Source of the DNA: Tretioscincus oriximinensis
Lineage: Eukaryota > Chordata > Lepidosauria > Squamata > Gymnophthalmidae
DNA: 64,000 nucleotides
Assembly (NCBI GenBank): GCA_022410635.1
Contig: JAJVDF010000361.1
Location: 865,193 to 929,192, forward strand
Direction of reading: 5' to 3'
Under the pieces are notes generated by a model, which was not told the DNA's origin, searched no databases, and was given only the letters and a program-made list of their open reading frames with translations. A program made the translations under genes and the position numbers. Below, in pieces: positions 9,562 through 21,947 of this stretch (within the stretch, counting starts at the first letter, position 1; every line of letters begins with the position of its first letter).

Positions 9562-10160
9562 TTTAAGGCCATTTCTGCATTTGACAGTAGACTGGACTTG
9601 GAAGAGGTCTGTGGACCTCCTTTCCACTTGTAGATGGATTGTAGATTGTATGGGTAGATTTTTTTCAACTCTGCTGATTTACTATGAGAGAGTATATCAT
9701 ACCAGAAAGACATGTATACCATTGAAGTTGGAGCAACCTTTGGAGTTAGCACAGTCCAGTTCTGTACTTTGAGCAATCTGTCCTAGATTAAAACTTATTG
9801 CCTAGCTTCGATTATTGGGAACACACACCAATATATGTAACTAGAGCAGTGGCCTAACTATCCTACTCCAATCTGTTCTGAACTAAGCACAGCAGGTGCC
9901 TTCCTCATTATGGGGGATACTATCCATTCATAACACCAGCAGCAATGCAGATTTGCTATACTTGTTCCAGTACACACAGCTGTCATCCTGCTCAAGGAAC
10001 CACCAATACCTCCCAGAAATTGCTCCAGACTCAATACTGGCATGTTGTATCTGGGCCATGAACTGTACAGAACAGTCATTGAAGGTAGAATATTTTTGTG
10101 CCATGGTTTAGGAAATGATCTTCAAAGCTTGCATAAGTATCGAGCATGAATTTGCAATAT
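9562..10160. other. No gene seen (9562-10160)
   Basis: Short open frames on both strands only. The sequence right after the SINE (AAGGCCATTTCTGCATTTG) faintly resembles that after the SINE copy at 12221 (GAGGTCCTTTCTGCACTGA), which may reflect a shared older repeat. Confidence 0.35.
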
Positions 10161-11041
10161 TAAGAACATAAGAATATAAGAAGAGCCATACTGGATCAGG
10201 CCACAGCCTATCGAGTCCAGCATTCTGTGTCACAGAGAGGCCCACCAGATGCACCTGGGCAGTCTGAACATAGGAAAGCAGAATATGCACCTGTTCATGA
10301 ATCCATGCAAATGGTATTTCAGGAGCACTATTTTTTGCTCCATCCCGGAGGCAGCATCCAAACATCCATCCTAGTACCATTTATACCCTTGGTATCCATA
10401 AACCTGTCTAGTCCTGCCTTGAAGGTATCCAAGCTGGTAGCTACCACCACCTCTTGAAAATGTAAATTCCACAGGCCAATGATCCTCTGGGTGAAAAAAT
10501 ACTTTCCTTTGTTTGTTCTTACTTTTCTGCCTATCAGTTTCAAGGAATGCCCTCTGGTCCTAGTGTTGTGTGATAGAGAAAACATTTTGTCTCTCCTCAT
10601 CCTATCCATCCCATGTATGATTTTGTACACTTCAATCAGGTCGCCTTTCAAGCTTGAAGGGGCCCAGACATTGNAGCCTGACTTCATAAGGGAGGTGCTC
10701 AGACCCTTGATCATTCTTGTTACCCTTTTCTGCACCTTCTCTAGTTTCACAATATCCCTCTTGAGATGGTGGTGACCAGAATTGAACACAGTATTCCAAA
10801 TGTGGCCTCACCACAGATTTAGAAAGACACAAAACAACATTTGCTGACTTGTTTTTGATTCCTTTCCTAATAGAATTTTCCAACATGGAATTTGCCTTTT
10901 TTGCTGCTGCTGCACACTGAGTTGACATCTTCATTGTTTTGTCCACCAACACCCCAAGATCCTTTTCTTGCTCGGTCACAGAAAGCTTGGTTTCCATCAG
11001 TTGGCAGGAGTCATTGGGGTTCTTTGCCCCAATGTGCACAG
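10161..11041 (-). mobile_element. CR1-clade LINE, C-terminal RT region plus 3' end (degenerate)
   Basis: The minus strand encodes, in two overlapping frames, LSVTEQEKDLGVLVD, KKANSMLE, SVVRPHLEYCVQFWSP, LEKVQKRVTRMIKG and IIGLWNL-FQEVVVA. This is the same C-terminal order as the copy at 2700-3330. The frame breaks near 10790 and 10680. The non-coding tail contains CTGGACTCGATAGGCTGTGG and ends in octamers (TCTTATATTCTTATG). It lacks the polymerase core and is 5'-truncated. Confidence 0.85.
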
Positions 11042-11547
11042 ACTAAACACAGCTTAGGAGTCACCTAAATTGTTCAGAATTCCTTCCACACTTTGCTTCT
11101 TTGCCACTGACAAATATTGGCCTTAGAGCTAGTTATAACCCCGGGAATCGTTTTTTTCTTCTTTTCTAGAGGAAGGACACATTAATTCTTTAAGTCAAAT
11201 AGCAATAACATTCTTGTATAAAATTACTATCGCATCCAAGCTTGGCTATTCTGCAACAGATGATAAACTAATTCTCTTTTACTCATACTATAAACTTTTA
11301 TTATAGCTCCATACCTCAATTTCTTGCCCCCGTCTGCAATTTTAGCTTTTAGAAGATAGCCTTCTTTGATTACCTGCAATAAAAAACAAATATTATTTTC
11401 TTATTTGTGCTTCACAAACTGGCAAACTGTGAAATAATTTGGTCCTTTCTTATTGTAGGATATTAGTCCAAGAAATACATTTTAAAGCTAAAAGAATAAA
11501 ACAACAGGAAAATACGCATTAAAGATGTAAACTTTTATCTGGTATTC
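11042..11547. other. No gene seen (11042-11547)
   Basis: Unique AT-rich sequence; no coding frame or repeat family recognised. Confidence 0.4.
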
Positions 11548-11702
11548 TTCAAATGTCATCTGCAGGGTGTCGAGAACAGTTGAAGATTTTGTTTTATTCT
11601 GTTCCAGACTGCCCAGGTGCAATTGGTGGGCCACTGTGTGAGACAGGATGCTGGTCTAGATGGACTCCAGCCCAATTCAGCAGGGCACCTCTTATGTTCT
11701 AA
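11548..11702 (+). mobile_element. CR1 3' tail fragment
   Basis: Contains GACTGCCCAGGTGCAATTGG, TGTGTGAGACAGGATGCTGG and CTTATGTTCT, the last ~150 bases of the CR1 family seen elsewhere in the window. Confidence 0.7.
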
Positions 11703-11912
11703 ACCTAGTGAAGATGCAATTCTCTACTCTGGCCATCAGCTAATATACAAACTTTCTTTTGTTCTTTCAGGTATTGTTGCTTTTAGCACTGCTACTGTCA
11801 TTAATTCCTATTTGACATTGTTTTTAAGCTACCCATNAATTAGTAAGGTGCCAACTTCATAGGTAAGATTGCATAAAGATCAAATAAAGAATAATCTGAG
11901 GCAAATCCCTAT

Positions 11913-12221
11913 AAGAAGAAGAAGAACTTGGTTCTTATACCCTGCTTTTCTCACCTTTCAAAGGGACTCAAAGCGGCTTACAAGGATATATTTTGCCCGA
12001 AGGCTTCCATTCTATCTTCCCCACCAGGCTCTGGTGGTTCCCATGTATCTACTTGCAGTCAGTTGCAATTTCTTGCAATTCATGCTTTCAAATAGCTGGG
12101 TTGGCTAGAGCTACAGGCTAGTGGAAGGTGCTCACCCCTCCCCACGTCCCACACAGGGCTTCGAAACCCCATCTCCTAGGCGAGAGATGAATTCCTAAGC
12201 GACTGAGCTATCCATGCCTGC
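11913..12221 (-). mobile_element. tRNA-derived SINE (second family), copy 2
   Basis: This is the best-preserved head of the family. On the minus strand it reads GCATGGATAGCTCAGTCGCT (A box) and GGAGATGGGGTTTCGAAGCC (B box), then the common body, and it ends AAGAACCAAGTTC(TTC)n. It is closely similar to the copy at 9255-9561 over its full length. Confidence 0.8.
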
Positions 12222-14112
12222 AATAACTGAGGTCCTTTCTGCACTGAGCCCTATATCTCAAATAGGGGCCTGCCATAATCTACACGGTCATGTGGATAAT
12301 CAAGCTTTTCCAAAATAAGGGTAAATGTGAATCCCTCCTGATTCTCATTACAATAATCACGTTAATTCATTTCAATTTCACATGTCAATTTCAGAACTGA
12401 AGAATTTACATCAAAATTAATGAATTCACCTAGTGGTATTTGGTAGTGTAATCAGCATCACATTAGGTAACCTGTGATATCTACACCTAGTTTCTCCTTG
12501 ACATCCCAAATCAAATAACTTTTTATGCAGCAATCAGATTTTGCTTACTATCGCCACTATATTTGCATGTTTTGAAATAAAGCACAGTTATTTCAGGATG
12601 AACCATTTCTGNAAGTGTTTTATTTTGGACTATCCCCCAAATAAGTAAGAGATGTGTGAATGCAACCTTAGACTGTTGTGAAATCGATTCTGTGGAGAAA
12701 ATTAATCTGGTATTTTTCACAGGTCGTATAGTTTAGGGTTAGAAAGGTTATGCTTTTATCATAGTCTTGTGTGTTTCATATAAGTTTATCTGATTGCAGT
12801 AAAGTGAGTAATGAAGCTCAAAATGTACTTTTTTAATTAAAATAGGCAACAACCCATTAAAGATTCATATACAATATTGTTTATTTTTGATAACATGCCA
12901 ACCAGCTTTTAAAATGTAACAACAAAAACGTNTGCCATGGTATCAGGAGCATACTCTGGATCTTTACGCACAGCTGAGGATTTGCAACATGTTGGGCCCT
13001 GCATATGTTAGATAATACATGGTACCCCTGCAAAGCCTGTGAGAATTTTGAAGACCTTGGAATATTAGATATGTTGCAGGAAGTATTATTTAGTTTGTGC
13101 ATTTTATTCCACTGCCTGAAACCATTTTATGACTGAATCAGAGTTTTGCTGCCCTCAGAACTGTACTGTTGCTTTATTCAGCAACTACAAGGATATTTTG
13201 GTTATGTCCGCATAAATCACTCATCTTTCTCCTACTTCACTGCATCAAGGTTATTGCAAACATCTGGCTTAGTTCCTGTCCGTTCTGTACTATACATATG
13301 CACAGTGTTCTTGCCAGGATATGTACAAGAAAGTTATTTTACCCTGGATAAAATTCAGGAGGCAGCTTCTGTTTACTGTCCAAATTCCAGATTAGTTTCT
13401 TTGAAACAGGTCCCAATTTGTGTTCCCCCATCTCCCATATAGCATACACATCTTAGTCTATTCAAAAGATGCAACAAACAGAAACTGTGGAAGGCACAAG
13501 CATAGGAAGATAAAAAAGGAGATCTGTATAATTGGTACAATCAGTAGGAAGGCTGTTTTTCTTTCCAATTCTGAGCAAATATTTAGAATTCACTTAAATG
13601 CATATGGATGCTGGATTTCACATATATTAGGAACGTTCTGAATTGCAGCTGGTAATTAAATAAAATACAATAAAAACTGTATCATTGGGTGCCTTTCCTA
13701 ACAGTGCTGGTCCCCTGTGAAAGCTTTGCCCAACTATTAAATAAAAATTTAAATGCAAGATGTAAAAGGACTAAACTTCTTCCTTTATCTTCTTCTTGCA
13801 CCGTGTTAGCTGCCCCTGTGCGGCTGGCTGTGCATGACATCACACAGGTATAAGGTTCAGTGGTGCAAGAGGTTAAGAGTTCAGTGTTTCAACAGAGATA
13901 CTAAATTCAAGCGTTGGCTGTGGAGAGGGGTGAGTGGCCTGTACAGGCCTTAGCTTTAGTTAACTATGCTGCTCAAAAAAGAAATTTGCAAGTAAATAAA
14001 TCAGGACCACTACAACGTGCTGGGGAAAACAGAATAGATATAAGATTTGGTTGAAATATAACATAAGGCTCCCTGAGTCCCTGCAGGTGAGAAGTGTGGA
14101 GTATTAAAATGA
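12222..14112. other. No gene seen (12222-14112)
   Basis: About 1.9 kb of AT-rich sequence. The open frame at 13146-13442 (98 codons) shows no domain, signal or family resemblance and is most likely chance. Confidence 0.4.
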
Positions 14113-14160
14113 GATTTCCCTCTTTCTCCTTCTCCTCCTTCTCCTTCTCCTTCTCCTCCT
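14113..14160 (+). repeat. Imperfect (CTCCTT)n pyrimidine microsatellite
   Basis: A run made only of C and T, built from TTCTCC/TCCTTC units, bounded by TTTCCCTC at the left and AATGAAG at the right. Confidence 0.85.
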
Positions 14161-14273
14161 AATGAAGCCTCAGCCACAAAGGGGGCTAAATACAGGAAGA
14201 TATTTAGTTATCTCATTAATGGGTGTCATTCCCTGCTCAGAAATTTATTAAAAATTCATAGTGACCTAGTGTT

Positions 14274-14884
14274 TTTGGAACTGGAGAAGGTGCAGAAAAG
14301 GTCAACAAAAATGATCAGCGGTCTGGGGCATCTCCCTTATGAAGTCAGGCTGCAACGTCTGGGCCTCTTCAGCCTTGAAAGGTGACGTTTGAGAGTGATC
14401 TGATTGAAGTGTACAAAATCATGCATGGGATAGACAGGGTGAATAGAGAAAAAATGTTTTATCTCTCCCACAACACAAGGCCCAGAGGGCACTCCTTAAA
14501 ACTGTTGCGTAGAAAAGTGAGAACAGCAAAGGAAAGTATTTTTTTTACCCAGAGGGTCATCGGCCTGTGGAATTTACTTCCTGAAGAGGTAGTGGTAGCT
14601 AACAGCTTGGATAGTTTCAAGACAGGACTAGACAGGTTTATGGACACCAAGGGTAGAAATGGATACTAGGATGGATGTCTGAATGTTGCTTCCGAGATGG
14701 AGCAACAGGCAGGACTCCTGAAATATCATTTGAAGGGAATCATGAACAGGTGCATATTTTGCTTTCCTCTGTTCGGACTGCCCAGGTGCATCTGGTGGGC
14801 CTCTGTGTGACACAGAATGCTGGACTCGATGGGCTGTGGCCTGATCCAGTATGGCTCTTCTTGTNTTCTTATGTTCTTATGTAG
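14274..14884 (+). mobile_element. CR1 3' end with C-terminal coding remnant
   Basis: The frame at 14382-14669 encodes SDLIEVYKIMHGIDRVNREK, then FTQRVIGLWNLLPEEVVVAN and SLDSFKTGLDRFMDTKGR, the CR1 protein C-terminus. A single-base change near 14390 breaks the frame from the upstream LGLFSLE part. It then runs to the stop at 14667-14669 and the usual 3' tail, ending CTTATGTTCTTATG. Among CR1 pieces here it is one of the least decayed. Confidence 0.85.
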
Positions 14885-17777
14885 GTTACATATCTTGTGA
14901 GTCTTGTTGCTTCTACTACAGTTCAGTGAATACCAAATTTGATCAGTAGAAGGAAATATGTGATATTTATTTCTCCACTCCTTGAATTTGCCGAAAAACT
15001 AAGAAGTGCTGTAATCTGGGAACAACCATTGACAAAACAGAGTCTTAATGCTTTCCTGTTNGCCTTTAAGATTCTCCGAAATTCTTTGCTAGATACGGTG
15101 CTCACAAAAATATTTTTTTAAAAAATGTTATTTGCATTTCCATCCCATCGTGCATTATAAGGTCTCGTGTATATTTACAATAAAGGGACGGTTAAATTTT
15201 TGGTTTATAGAAAACACAAATAAATCCATAAATAATTGTCCCTGGAAAGGAAGGGCTGAAGATTTATTGTTGCTCATATAATCCAGGTTATCCTTTCAGG
15301 ACTTCTTCAGATGGATAAAATGAGGTTACTGAACATGAAATGCCCTTACAGCACTTGTTACCCTTTCTGCATCAATAAATATCCATCATTTGTTTATATT
15401 TTAGTTCTTGCCCTTCCTGCACCTTTCCAGCTGAGGAAAGGTTCAGGGAGAAATAGCCCTGAATACAAATGAACAGTGAAATAAAGCAGAATAATTCAAA
15501 GACTCGATTTAGAATAAAGAGCTAAACGTGCCCTTTTTTCTTTTACTTTTTGTTCTTGTCCATATTTCATACAGTTAANTCATCCATGTGACTGTACAGA
15601 GTGATATCTCTGTCAGTGTGTTATCTCCACAACTGTGATTTCCTTCTCCATATTAGTAAAAGAAATATCAAGTAGATTTTAAAAAGTTATTCAGAACTCT
15701 TGCTGAGTTTACTAAACTTCTGCTTCATCTGTCCTGTCCCCACTGAGCCTTATTTTGGGTTGTACCTCGGTGCAGAGCTTGACCACCCACATGCCAGTGA
15801 AGGCTATGGCAGGCCCCATTTGGGGCCTAGAGATGGTAGTCTCTAGTTCTGAGATACAGCCCACGATAAGGTTCAGTGGGGACGTGACCATAGTGGAGGG
15901 AAATGAAATANCTTGAAGGGTTTAAAGAATTTATTCAGGGCACAAAGGTAAAAAAACCCTTGTAAATTGAAATGTAGATCTCATTTTATTGATCTGCTTT
16001 TTTAAAACATATGATAACTAAATTGTTAACAACAACAGCAACAAATAGTTTGGCAAATCAATTATTTTCCCTTTAGTGGTTATATACGTATATTATAATA
16101 TGTCAAAATGAGATTGGCTGCTATTCCTGGTTTAAGAAAAATAAATGAATAGGATAATACCAGTCAACATATTCAACTGAAATAATGTACATTTTCTAAA
16201 CCTAAAGCAATGGACTGTGGGAATGCCAGATCCAATCCCACATCTCTCCACTGTGCATGCCTTCTACATGGTTTAAATGTAGCCTCCTTGGATCATTTCA
16301 TGTTCTTAAGAAGGAAAGTCCAGAATAATGGGTATAGCCTACAGAAAAATCTTAATTTGAATATTGGGTCTGAGTTGTTGAATCCATCTACTGAGCACAT
16401 AATGAAGAAGGTTTAAAATCCGGATGTATAGACTTGTCCTGAATATTCAAAGGTTTCTGTAACAAAAACTGAGTATAACAAAAGCTTTGATGAAAATGGT
16501 GTTACAAATAAATGCTGTGATGATGATGATATTTGAGAAGTTCATAAAAACCCTAATGAATCAAAGTAGTAAAAGAATAATAAAGATTTTTTTCTTTATT
16601 CTTCCTCAATGATCAGGAACAGCAAGTTCACACCTAGAATTTCTTCTAACTATGTTAATCTTGCTAAGTACAGCAAGTCATTTTAAAAAGAAAACAGTGT
16701 CTTTGTATATCTATGTATTAATATTGTTGAAATATCAGTTTTCATTCTCTTGATTTAGAAAGTAATTGAAACAGCTTATCATTGACTATAATGCCTTGTA
16801 AATTCTGCAATTGCCATTTTTAGTGTTTAATCAACCTTCCCCAAAATGTTTAGGTCTGTTTACCACATTAATATATTTTGGAATTTACAACCATAATTTT
16901 TTTATCCTTCAAAACGCATGCATTTTAAAAATTATTATTGTTAATGGAATCTACATAACAGCCATATACAAAATTGGAAATTTGTGTTTATCGTTGCTTA
17001 CCTTTTGCTCCAATGGACTAATGAAGTCAGAAAGTGTTAAATTATGTTGGGAGTGATTTCTTCTGTGACGAGATATCTGAAAATACATTTAAAATGTATT
17101 ACAACTTAAAATTTGTTCAAATCAACTCAAACAATAATAAATGCAGAACATGGTTTAACAGAATGTGCACATTTTGCATAGCAATAATTATTGATTATCT
17201 GCTTGCTAATAGGTAAATAGATAAATTATGAATCATGGATTATTAGAGAGGAAATGTATGTATGTTCAACTACTTTCATAATCCAACTGACAAACAATGA
17301 TGACAGATAAAAGCATGAAAAAANTAGTGATATAATTGATAAAGCAGTTCAAAATGATGTCAATATTTTAACAGGAATATGAGAAACTACAGAAATACCA
17401 GGAACTTTAAAAAAAGGACTGAAGAAGACTAATAACAAAGACAGTTCTTTTACTGCTCCCTCCAGAGGGAGAATCAACTTTATACTAATGTTTTTGCATA
17501 AGAGTATATAANCCCATTTCTATTTTTAAACTCTATTCAAAGACGCTTTTTATATTCTTCCTATTAACCTCACTGTTTTGTTAATGATCCCTTATAGTTC
17601 CATCTTTCTCCCAATTTGCATCACTGGGGTCTCAGAGTAAGTTTAAGTCCAAATGGTTCTAAACCATGTCAGTAGTGTAAGCATTCTCTTGTATTCATGA
17701 GTTCCCCTCTTACAAAAATAGAGTATTGATGATTCACAAGATAGGTAGCTTCCAAATGTAACTTTCATATTCATATG
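14885..17777. other. No gene seen (14885-17777)
   Basis: Nearly 2.9 kb without a supported feature. Open frames are all under 85 codons and lack recognisable motifs. There is a short (GAT)n at 16519-16533 and otherwise unique-looking AT-rich sequence. Confidence 0.4.
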
Positions 17778-17990
17778 TAGGCTGATTAGATGACCCCTTG
17801 GGGTGTGTGTATTGAAAACCCGTTTTTGGGGTGCCTCCCATTTTTTCTGAGGAAAGAAAGTTAAAAAAACAAAATATTTTCCNAAAAAAATTCTTTTTTT
17901 GAAAAGAAATTCCTCAGAAAAAACTGGGAGGCATCCCAAAAACGGATTTTCAACCACCACCACCCCCAAAGGGGTCATCTGGTCAGCCTA
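17778..17990. mobile_element. Hairpin element family (TAGGCTGA palindromic MITE), copy 2
   Basis: A 213-bp near-palindrome. The left arm reads TAGGCTGATTAGATGACCCC, GAAAACCCGTTTTTGGGGTG and CCTCCCATTTTTTCTGAGGA. The right arm, read on the other strand, is TAGGCTGACCAGATGACCCC, GAAAATCCGTTTTTGGGATG and CCTCCCAGTTTTTTCTGAGG. The centre is A/T-rich. Apart from the TA contained in the termini, no clear target duplication is visible. Confidence 0.8.
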
Positions 17991-18278
17991 TTTATGCATT
18001 ATATTCCTGTGTTCCTAATTTACTATAGACTAGTTACACAATATTACAGTTTTTTAAAAAAGGCTTTGAAAGAGTTCATGTGGTTTCAGGCATTTAGCAA
18101 CCTGTTTTAGAACAGGAAAATGACTTTTGATGGTTGGAGTGGTTTCAAGAGAATTTGTTTGTGAGTGTTTGCTTGGCTGCTTGTTGCTGAGTAAAAGAGC
18201 AGGGACACAGCCCATACCCCACCCTGTTTTTCTAGAAAAACAGTACTTGAGAAGAGAAACAGAAAGCTCTGCTTCATC

Positions 18279-19061
18279 TTTTTTATTTTTTTTATTTTTT
18301 TGGTAGACAAGCTAACCTTGTTTATTCTTTCCATTTTTACATCATATATATATAATACAGTTTCTTGACATTTTTTTCCTCCCCATTTTTCCCCTCTTCC
18401 CTCTAAGGGTAACATAATCATATTCTTATATTGTGAAAAAATTACATTGAGAAAATTAATGCAACTTTCAATTTTTCATTTTCACTCATAAATTTGTTTT
18501 CTAAAAATACTTTATCCACAATTTTTATTTATATGTTCCAATCTTTTCTATATTAATTGCATTTTTATGTGACAATTCGCTATCTCCACTGCTAGCATAT
18601 TTACAATATGGTTATACCACTTAATGATTATTCGTTTAGTCTTATCTTTCCAACTACCTACTAAAACTATTTGTTCAAATGCAATCAATTTAACCATTCT
18701 ATCTTTTTGTTCCACCGATTGAAGATTACTCAGGTCTGCATGCATTACAACCATTGTATATTCAGCATATTATTTATTTCCTCTTCTTCCTTCTTCCAAT
18801 ATTCTTGTACATATTCACACCACCACATCATATGATAATATAACCCTCCTTGCTGGCATCCATGCCAACATATGCCATTTATGTTATGTGCTGGGGTTCT
18901 ATACCATTTATGTATAATCTTTCTTTCTGCTTTCTTTCAGGCTATTACGTTTTCCCCTTATTCTTATTTTCGTATTTCATATTTTCCTTTTCTATTTTTA
19001 TGTCTGAACTTCATTTGTATAATTCCTCTATTATTTATTCCCTTACCATATTTTGGATATC
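18279..19061 (-). mobile_element. L1 retrotransposon, 3' part (split by a CR1)
   Basis: The minus strand encodes an L1 ORF2 C-terminus in several broken frames. These include WYRTPAHNI, CWHGCQQGGLYYHM-WWCEYV, QEYWKKEEEE and VLVGSWKDKTKRIIIKWYNH. They align in order with WYRTPSQL, CWHCGTDIGTYMHMWFGCRE and IARGWKDKDKW of the L1 at 57309-58636. The 3' end is A-rich (the T/A-rich run at 18279-18302 on the plus strand). No exact target duplication was found. Confidence 0.8.
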
Positions 19062-19320
19062 ATGGGTATAAATGGATACTAGGATGGATGTCTGGATGTT
19101 GCCTCCAGGATGGAGCAACAGGCAGGACTCCTGAATTACCATTTGCAGGAGTCACGAACAGGTGCATATTTTGCTTTCCTCTGTTTGGACTGCCCAGGTG
19201 CATCTGGTGGGCCTCTGTGTGAGACAGGATGCTGGACTTGATGGGCTGTGGCCTGAGCCAGTATGGCTCTTCTTATGTTCTTATGTTCTTATGTTCTTAT
19301 GTTCTTATGTTCTTATATTA
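19062..19320 (+). mobile_element. CR1 3' tail inserted in an L1
   Basis: It begins at GGGTATAAATGGATACTAGG and runs through the standard tail. It ends in five repeats of the octamer TTCTTATG (about 19276-19316), the longest octamer run in the window. Sequence on both sides looks like L1 on the minus strand. Confidence 0.8.
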
Positions 19321-19475
19321 AATTGTATTTATAATCCTCCTGCTATTTTTATTCTCTCCTTTAAAATATTTATTAATTGTCCTTTCAAAGTTCTGGTTCA
19401 TCTTATAATAATTTCTCTATGTACACTTTTCTGTTCTACCTGATAATGTCTAGAAAAAGTTAAACATTTTTTTAT
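19321..19475 (-). mobile_element. L1 retrotransposon, 5' part of the split copy
   Basis: On the minus strand it gives YREIIIRWTRTLKGQLINIL with flanking residues. These sit where other L1 copies have the LYRLIIKGRYKIYDSIKQRW region, just upstream of the conserved cysteine motif. The left limit of L1 similarity near 19475 is uncertain. Confidence 0.5.
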
Positions 19476-19881
19476 TATCTGGAAGTTGTGACTTCACTTT
19501 GGAAACACAAAATAAGCTTTTTTTGTTGTTGTTCTGGGCAATGTAAACTAGTGGGCATCAGGGGGCCTGGGCATCTTTGCATCTGGCAATCCAAACACTT
19601 GTTATCTTTGTTTTTAGTATCTATGTGTTGCAAGATGATTAAATTATTTTGCAACACTGAATGATTTAGAAACAGTACTGTACTGTTTACAATAGGCTTT
19701 TGGGTGACAGTTCATATAATTCTGGTGCTCCTCTTAAGTGCAATGATTAATCCAACACAATCATGCAACAATTATGATGCTGCCATCAAAAATAAATTCT
19801 GCCATTATCGTTTGTGAGATTTGTGGTAGTGGTTGTTGTTGTGGTTTTATTACTAGTAGTAGCATTAGCAGTAGTAGTAAA

Positions 19882-19965
19882 ATATACTGCTCAAAACAAT
19901 TAAGGGAACACTTTAATATAACATGTTATGTTAAAGTATTCCCTTAATTGTTTTGAGCAGTATAT
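19882..19965. mobile_element. 84-bp palindromic Tc1/mariner-like MITE, copy 2
   Basis: ATATACTGCTCAAAACAATT followed by AAGGGAACACTTTAA at the left is mirrored by TTAAAGTATTCCCTTAATTG and TTTTGAGCAGTATAT at the right. Same length and ends as the element at 7174-7257, with a few base differences in the centre. Confidence 0.75.
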
Positions 19966-21639
19966 ATTAAGATAAAAATAGTTTTATGGACAAGCAGAGA
20001 GTAAGGAACTTACTAGTTCCAATCTACTATCTATTTAGTGGGTGTAGTGAAGAATGTGTAAAATTAAATGTCCCTGCCATCTTCCTTCATAAAGGACACC
20101 TTTAATATATGCTGTTTATGGCCTTCTCCAGATTTGCTTTTAAATTCAGAATTTATTTAAATCTGGAATAACCCAATTGTATTCCTATAGCATTGCTTGC
20201 CTAATAACTTGCTTCAACAGTCTCCCAATTTGTTGCTCTTTGCTCTCCCCTTGTACATCTGAACTTCAATGTGCAGGTCTTGCCCTGAATCGCAGCTGGA
20301 TGTGCATGGCTTGCCTCAAACCTTAGCTGAAATGCCATTTTTCCTGCTTGCTCCTGCACACACATGACATACCACTTTTTTNAAAAAAAAGTCTGATAGC
20401 AATTTGTAAAGCCTAGCAGGAAAAACCGCTAAACTTTTTAGCGAATGGATTGCTGAAAATGTATGAACAAGTACGACGGATTCACCTTGATGTAACTACC
20501 ATATCTCATCAGATGCAATGAAATATAAATAATTAACCCAAAGGACTCTCTCAGAATGCAACGTATTATATTATCTAAGCACTAGGATGCTAAGCCCCGA
20601 AACCTGCATCCTAAGAAGCTCTTTGCTCTCCTAGTGATAGCTAATAAGCTTAATGAATTACCATTCTAAATGTAATGCCATCACTTCATAGAGAAAAACA
20701 GATGAAACAGCCTCCATGATTCAAAAGTTTTGCTGACCTATTTATAAGGAATATCACTTAACAATTTCATTAAGAATGAGTAACAGCTGGTGACATGGCT
20801 CTGTCCTTAAGTGTTTTTCTCTCTTAATATTCTGCATCTTAAGCAATCGAGCCTTCATAAGAAATACTTCCACTCGTGGCAGTCCCTCCTTTGGGGAGGA
20901 AAAAAATGTCAGACTGCATTTTCAGTATTTTGCAATCTTGTTTTCAGGAGTGTCATGCTCCTGTTTTATTAGCATGTAGGGTAAACAAGAATGATTTGCT
21001 GATGCTGTTGAGAGAATTTCTAAGATTTCAGACATTGTATTTAGATTTCTGAGAGAAGTTTAGAATATATTAATAAAAAACTGAAGGATGTACATAAATT
21101 CAAAATCCGTTCACTCTTATTTTTTCCACATACCGTCTAATATTTTGCAGAATGGGCATTCATATTCATAGTACAAATTTCAAATCTGAGGTAATAAGAC
21201 TGTCCCNTCAGAGGCCTTTTTTAAATTGGCACTTATTCTGGATTAAATCTCAAAATACAAAACTGTCATTCACAGGCTGGATGCAGAGTAAGCAAGAGCC
21301 ATTCTGGGCTGTATCACCATGAAGAAAACATCCCATTTTGAAATATAATCCAGAATAAGGCCTAGTNAGAAAGAATATTAACCTACTTTAAATCTGCCTA
21401 CTCCTGATTATGCTTTCATATACAGTATGGTATATAGATTATACTTTTATATATAGTACATGAACAAGGTCATAGAATGATAATAATCCAATTTGTTATT
21501 TTGCATTTCGATGCAGATATGTTCTCTCTGACGTGAAAGAGTCAGGCTATGGTCTCTTAATTTCAAGAGGCAAGAATTGAGTTTATGTCTGGGCTCTTAT
21601 TTGACTGGTGCCCTTATCTGTCCCCTAATTCGTTGCTAT
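19966..21639. other. No gene seen (19966-21639)
   Basis: No coding frame of note. The stretch 20390-20880 is free of recognised repeats and looks like unique sequence; it is listed as a weak candidate for a conserved non-coding element. Confidence 0.35.
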
Positions 21640-21733
21640 TAAACAAACTGGGTGATCTTGGATTAGTCACAGTTCTCTGGAGCTCTCTCAGCCTAACCTA
21701 GTATGTCTGTTATGAAGAGAGAACAGCAGATTA
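21640..21733 (+). mobile_element. Sauria SINE body fragment
   Basis: Contains AACTGGGTGATCTTGGATTA, GTCACAGTTCTCTGGAGCTC and TCTCAGCCTAACCTAGTATG, matching the middle of the Sauria SINE. The tRNA head and tail are missing. It is followed immediately by a CR1 tail. Confidence 0.6.
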
Positions 21734-21947
21734 TAAGAACATAAGAAGAGCCATACTGGATCAGGCCACAGCCCATCAAGTCCAGCATTCTGTGTGACAC
21801 AGAGGCCCACCAGATGCATCTGGGCAGTCCGAACAGAGGAAAGCAAAATGTGCTCCTGTTCATGACTCCCTGCAAATGGCATTTCAAGAGTCCTGCCTGT
21901 TGCTCCATCCTGGAGATGACATCCAGACCTGTCCTAGTATCCATTTA
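21734..21947 (-). mobile_element. CR1 3' tail fragment
   Basis: On the plus strand it begins TAAGAACATAAGAAGAGCCA, the reverse of the octamer tail, and runs through CTCCATCCTGGAGATGACAT. About 210 bases of the CR1 3' end, well conserved with the copy at 19062-19320. Confidence 0.8.

Noticed and set aside
13146..13442. 98-codon frame as a small gene
   Set aside because: No start context, domain, splice structure or repeat homology to support it.
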